Assembly: GCF_030035675.1 (NCBI RefSeq)
Contig: NC_084485.1
Location: 94,260,838-94,324,837, forward strand
From: Rhineura floridana
Lineage: Eukaryota > Chordata > Lepidosauria > Squamata > Rhineuridae
DNA length: 64,000 nucleotides
Direction of reading: 5' to 3'
The translations under genes were made by a program, and so were the position numbers. Each line of letters opens with the position of its first letter. Position 1 is the first letter of the stretch. Below the pieces are notes generated by a model, which did not search any database, had not been told where the DNA came from, and saw nothing but the letters and a program-made list of their open reading frames with translations. This document shows, one piece after another, positions 61,436-64,000 of the stretch.

Positions 61436-61506
61436 TTCCTTCATACTAAGGAGATACAGATATTTCAAGTGAACTCATTTCACTAACAGTATCCACGTGT
61501 CTAACA

Positions 61507-61585
61507 ATGCAATGCTATGAATGCCTACTCAGAAGTCCCACTGAGTTCAATGGGCTTAGACATGTTTATAGGATTGCACCCTAAA
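61507..61585 (-). repeat. Short interspersed repeat (aggctgcaatcc family)
   Basis: The - strand reads agggtgcaatcctataaaca, taagcccattgaactcagtg and gggacttctgagtaggcatt, matching 32268-32355. Confidence 0.55.
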
Positions 61586-61771
61586 TCACCTGAAATCATT
61601 ACACAGTTGTGCTGGAAGTGGACCGTACAACAAAAGATATCCTCAAATAACAACAACAAAATGAACACCATACAGTAAGGGTCAATTTAGCTAAATTTAC
61701 CACCTCCTTTGCCTCTCAACCTAAAGCTCAATTTATCCATTAACTGAATAGACATGTTGTGTTCAGTTCAC

Positions 61772-61880
61772 TTACATCAGCCTTTGCCTACCTGGTGTCC
61801 TTCAAATGGTTTGGACTACAACTCCCATCGGCAGCTAATGGAAGTTGTGGTCTAAAACAATTGGAGGGCACCAGGGCTGC
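61772..61880. repeat. Hairpin MITE (cctccagatg family)
   Basis: ctggtgtccttcaaatggtt, ggactacaactcccatcggc and gcagctaatggaagttgtgg, tctaaaacaattggagggca form two arms. Confidence 0.6.
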
Positions 61881-62244
61881 TGAGAGCTGGCACTGAGCCC
61901 GGGACGAGATGCATGACTGGGGCCCCTCCCTCAATCTTCCTACAAACCAAATGTTACTACTTTCTTTAAACAAGTTTTGAGAGACTGAGGTTTAACTTAG
62001 GGTGAGAAAGACTGAAAATAAATGAACAAAATTTAGCAGAAGGAGATAGTTAATATGTTTATTACAAATAACACTGTTCACAAATCCAAGTGAAAATAAA
62101 TAAACTTAACATTTTTAGTACTACAGCATTACGAAACTACTTTAGTAGTAGTGCTAATACAGTTCTGTGAACTGTGAAGTAGGGCTTACTACTAATAGTT
62201 CTGCTCTCAAGATATATGTTGTGCTTTGCCATATCTGAATCATA

Positions 62245-63430
62245 TTAATAAATGTTGGTGCTTATTTTTAATTTAATTTTAATTATTTAACAAAATGTAT
62301 ATATCTCTTGACTGAAAAAACCTCTAAGCAGTTTACCAAAAATACTACAGTTATTGATAAAACAGTTAAAAATGAGTAAATAAAAACATTTGAAAAACAA
62401 TTAAAATTAGCAAAAGTACAGAATGAGCATTATGTGGCACCTGTAACAGTTCCACAGATCAAAGTGCTCGAGTGGGTATACATGAGGTAAGGCGGTCCCG
62501 CAAGTAAACTGGTCCCAAGCTGTTACGGGCTTTATATGCCAACAGTAACACCTTGACCTTGGCCCGGCAGCAAATCAGCAACCAATGCAGATCCCTGAGC
62601 AGAGGTGTTATATGGTGACAGGGTCTCCTGTCAGCAATCTGGCTGCAGCATTCTGCACTAACTGAAGTTTCCAGGTCAAGGTCAAGGGACGCCCTACATA
62701 GAGTTCATTGCAGTAATCCAGTCTTGAAGTCACCAGTGCTTGAAAGCCAGCCAGGCTTTCCCGGTCGCAGCTGATAAAAGGCACTTCTAGCCACTGAGAC
62801 TACCTGGGCCTCCAGTGACAGGGCTGGATCCAAAAGCACCCCCAGACTGCATATCTACTCCTTCACGGGGAGTGCAGTCCCATCCAGGGTAGGCAACTGA
62901 CCAGTTTCTCGGCTACAGAAACCAGTGCCTCCGTCTTTCCAAGATTCAAGCTCAGCTTATTTTCCTTCATCCATCCCACCACTGCATCCAGGTACCAGTC
63001 CAGGACCTGCACAACCTCTCCTGATTCAGATGTTATAGAGAAGTAGAGCCCCAAATTCCTAAAGACCACTCCCACTGGCTTCATATAGATATTAAATATC
63101 ATTGGGAATAAGATTAAAAGGTTAAAACCTTTCTCTTCTCTGAGGCATTTTAATTCCTGTTAATTCTAAATTATTATATTTTGATTTTAGACTGTACAGT
63201 TTTGTGTTATTTTTATTGTATTTTTAATGTTCACCACCCAGAGAGCTGTTGCTAGTCGGGCGGTATATAAGCTTAATTAAATAAATAAATAATAAGATGG
63301 TACCCTGCAGCACTCCTACAGCACAACTGCCAGGGGGCCAAAAGCAGCCAAAGCTATTTTCTGGACTTGGTCCTGTAGGTAAGACTGGGGCCACCGTAAC
63401 ATAGTGTCCCCAATTCTCATTCCAGGAAGC
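62245..63430 (-). mobile_element. L2-type LINE interrupted by a second L2
   Basis: The - strand begins near 63430, passes ggtaccatcttatt (GTxL...), NIYMKPVGVVFRNLGLYFSI, LDWYLDAVVGWMKENKLSLN and LGKTEALV. It goes on to a 3' part with gaattactgcaatgaac-type sequence and an A/T tail at 62250. Stops and frame changes are frequent. A younger L2 piece at 63115-63290 lies inside it on the + strand. Confidence 0.75.
63115..63290 (+). mobile_element. L2 3' fragment nested in an older L2
   Basis: It starts with taaaaggttaaaacctttct and runs to cggtatataagcttaattaa and (aaat)n. It is nearly identical to 44230-44418. It is flanked by aataagat at 63107-63114 and 63291-63298, a target duplication. Confidence 0.88.
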
Positions 63431-63884
63431 TAGACCAGGAGGATACTGTGGTCATGACATTAAAACCCGAGATGGAGAAAGGTGGCACTCCCCCTTTCTG
63501 ACTCTCTGTAAAAGTTATCCAAGGATACTTGGATATGCTGAGATTAGCAACAGACATTATAGCCACTCTCTGGTCTGTTGAGACACCAGAATTTATTTTG
63601 TAATGTACTGCTTGTTTTTTTTCATAGTGCAGGCCCCCAGAAGCCTGGGCCCTCCAGAGGTCCGGATCCCAAGGATTTTGCCCCTCTCCTGAGTCCTAGA
63701 AGGTACCAGGTTAGGAAAAGCCCAACGTACACATACATTGTGTTCTTAGAATTCTTACCATGTAAAATGGAGCAGCTAAAACAGGAAACCTGGGGGGGAT
63801 GTCTTACTCTAGATTTTCCCTATCCTCATTTGCTGTACTTGGGGAGCATTAGAGGTTGGGTTGCCAGGCTCAGGGCCTGAGAAT

Positions 63885-64000
63885 GATTCTGTATCTTTAA
63901 GAGAAGAGAAAATTCAGCCAAGTGCAGGTTTTCTTGCAACAATGTAATGGGAAAAAGCACAAGGTGGAATTCTACCTTCCCCCTGCACAACTTTTAAAGA
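63885..64000. repeat. Possible MITE, cut by the window edge
   Basis: gattctgtatctttaagaga at the left and acaacttttaaaga at the end look like the start and incoming end of an inverted-repeat element common in squamates. The right end lies outside the window. Confidence 0.35.

Noticed and set aside
53424-64000. MROH7 or another neighbour gene of the mammalian locus
   Set aside because: No HEAT-repeat-like coding or conserved exon was recognised on either strand. The next gene is probably outside the window.

Overview
This is one window of a vertebrate nuclear genome, almost certainly a squamate reptile (lizard). Short exons lie in long introns. About half of the non-coding DNA is recognisable interspersed repeats, and the mix is the squamate one: Sauria-type SINEs with a Bov-B-like tail, a Bov-B (RTE) LINE end, many L2-type LINE pieces with (AAAT)n tails, CR1 ends, an L1 piece, a tRNA-Ala-derived SINE, hAT and Tc1 DNA transposons, and hairpin MITEs. 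No prokaryotic features, CRISPR arrays, rRNA genes or endogenous retrovirus were seen.

Two host genes are supported, arranged tail to tail. (1) ACOT11 (acyl-CoA thioesterase 11, BFIT/THEM1) on the + strand: eleven 3'-terminal coding exons from 235 to the stop at 27511-27513, giving 437 codons. They hold the end of the first HotDog region, the whole second HotDog domain and the whole C-terminal START lipid-binding domain. The 5' exons lie to the left of the window. (2) FAM151A (menorin/DUF2181 family, PLC-like phosphodiesterase fold) on the - strand: six exons from the ATG at 53423 down to 32016, giving a type II membrane anchor plus one complete catalytic-like domain (320 codons). Every splice junction in both genes keeps frame and follows GT-AG. 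The ACOT11/FAM151A order and orientation match the mammalian locus on human chromosome 1p32. The second phosphodiesterase-like domain of mammalian FAM151A was not found between 27.5 and 32.0 kb.

Layout: 0.2-4.6 kb ACOT11 HotDog exons with small SINEs and MITEs; 4.6-27.5 kb long introns carrying two copies of a composite repeat (7.2-8.7 and 18.6-22.1 kb), several L2 LINEs (the best has an unbroken 294-codon reverse-transcriptase segment at 25.5-26.4 kb) and the START exons; 27.5-32 kb shared 3' region; 32-53.4 kb FAM151A, whose introns hold L2, L1, hAT, Bov-B, Tc1 and a third copy of the composite repeat; 53.4-64 kb upstream of FAM151A, with no recognised gene, and a decayed CR1 and nested L2 copies.

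The most interesting non-genic material is the layered insertion history: SINE, Bov-B, hAT and SINE nested at 44.8-46.8 kb; L2 inside L2 at 63.1 kb; CR1 inside a MITE at 41.1 kb; a SINE splitting a MITE at 41.9 kb; and a roughly 1.5-3.5 kb composite repeat in three copies whose embedded long-TIR transposon is flipped in one of them. The two genes have no obvious shared function. Their link is positional.
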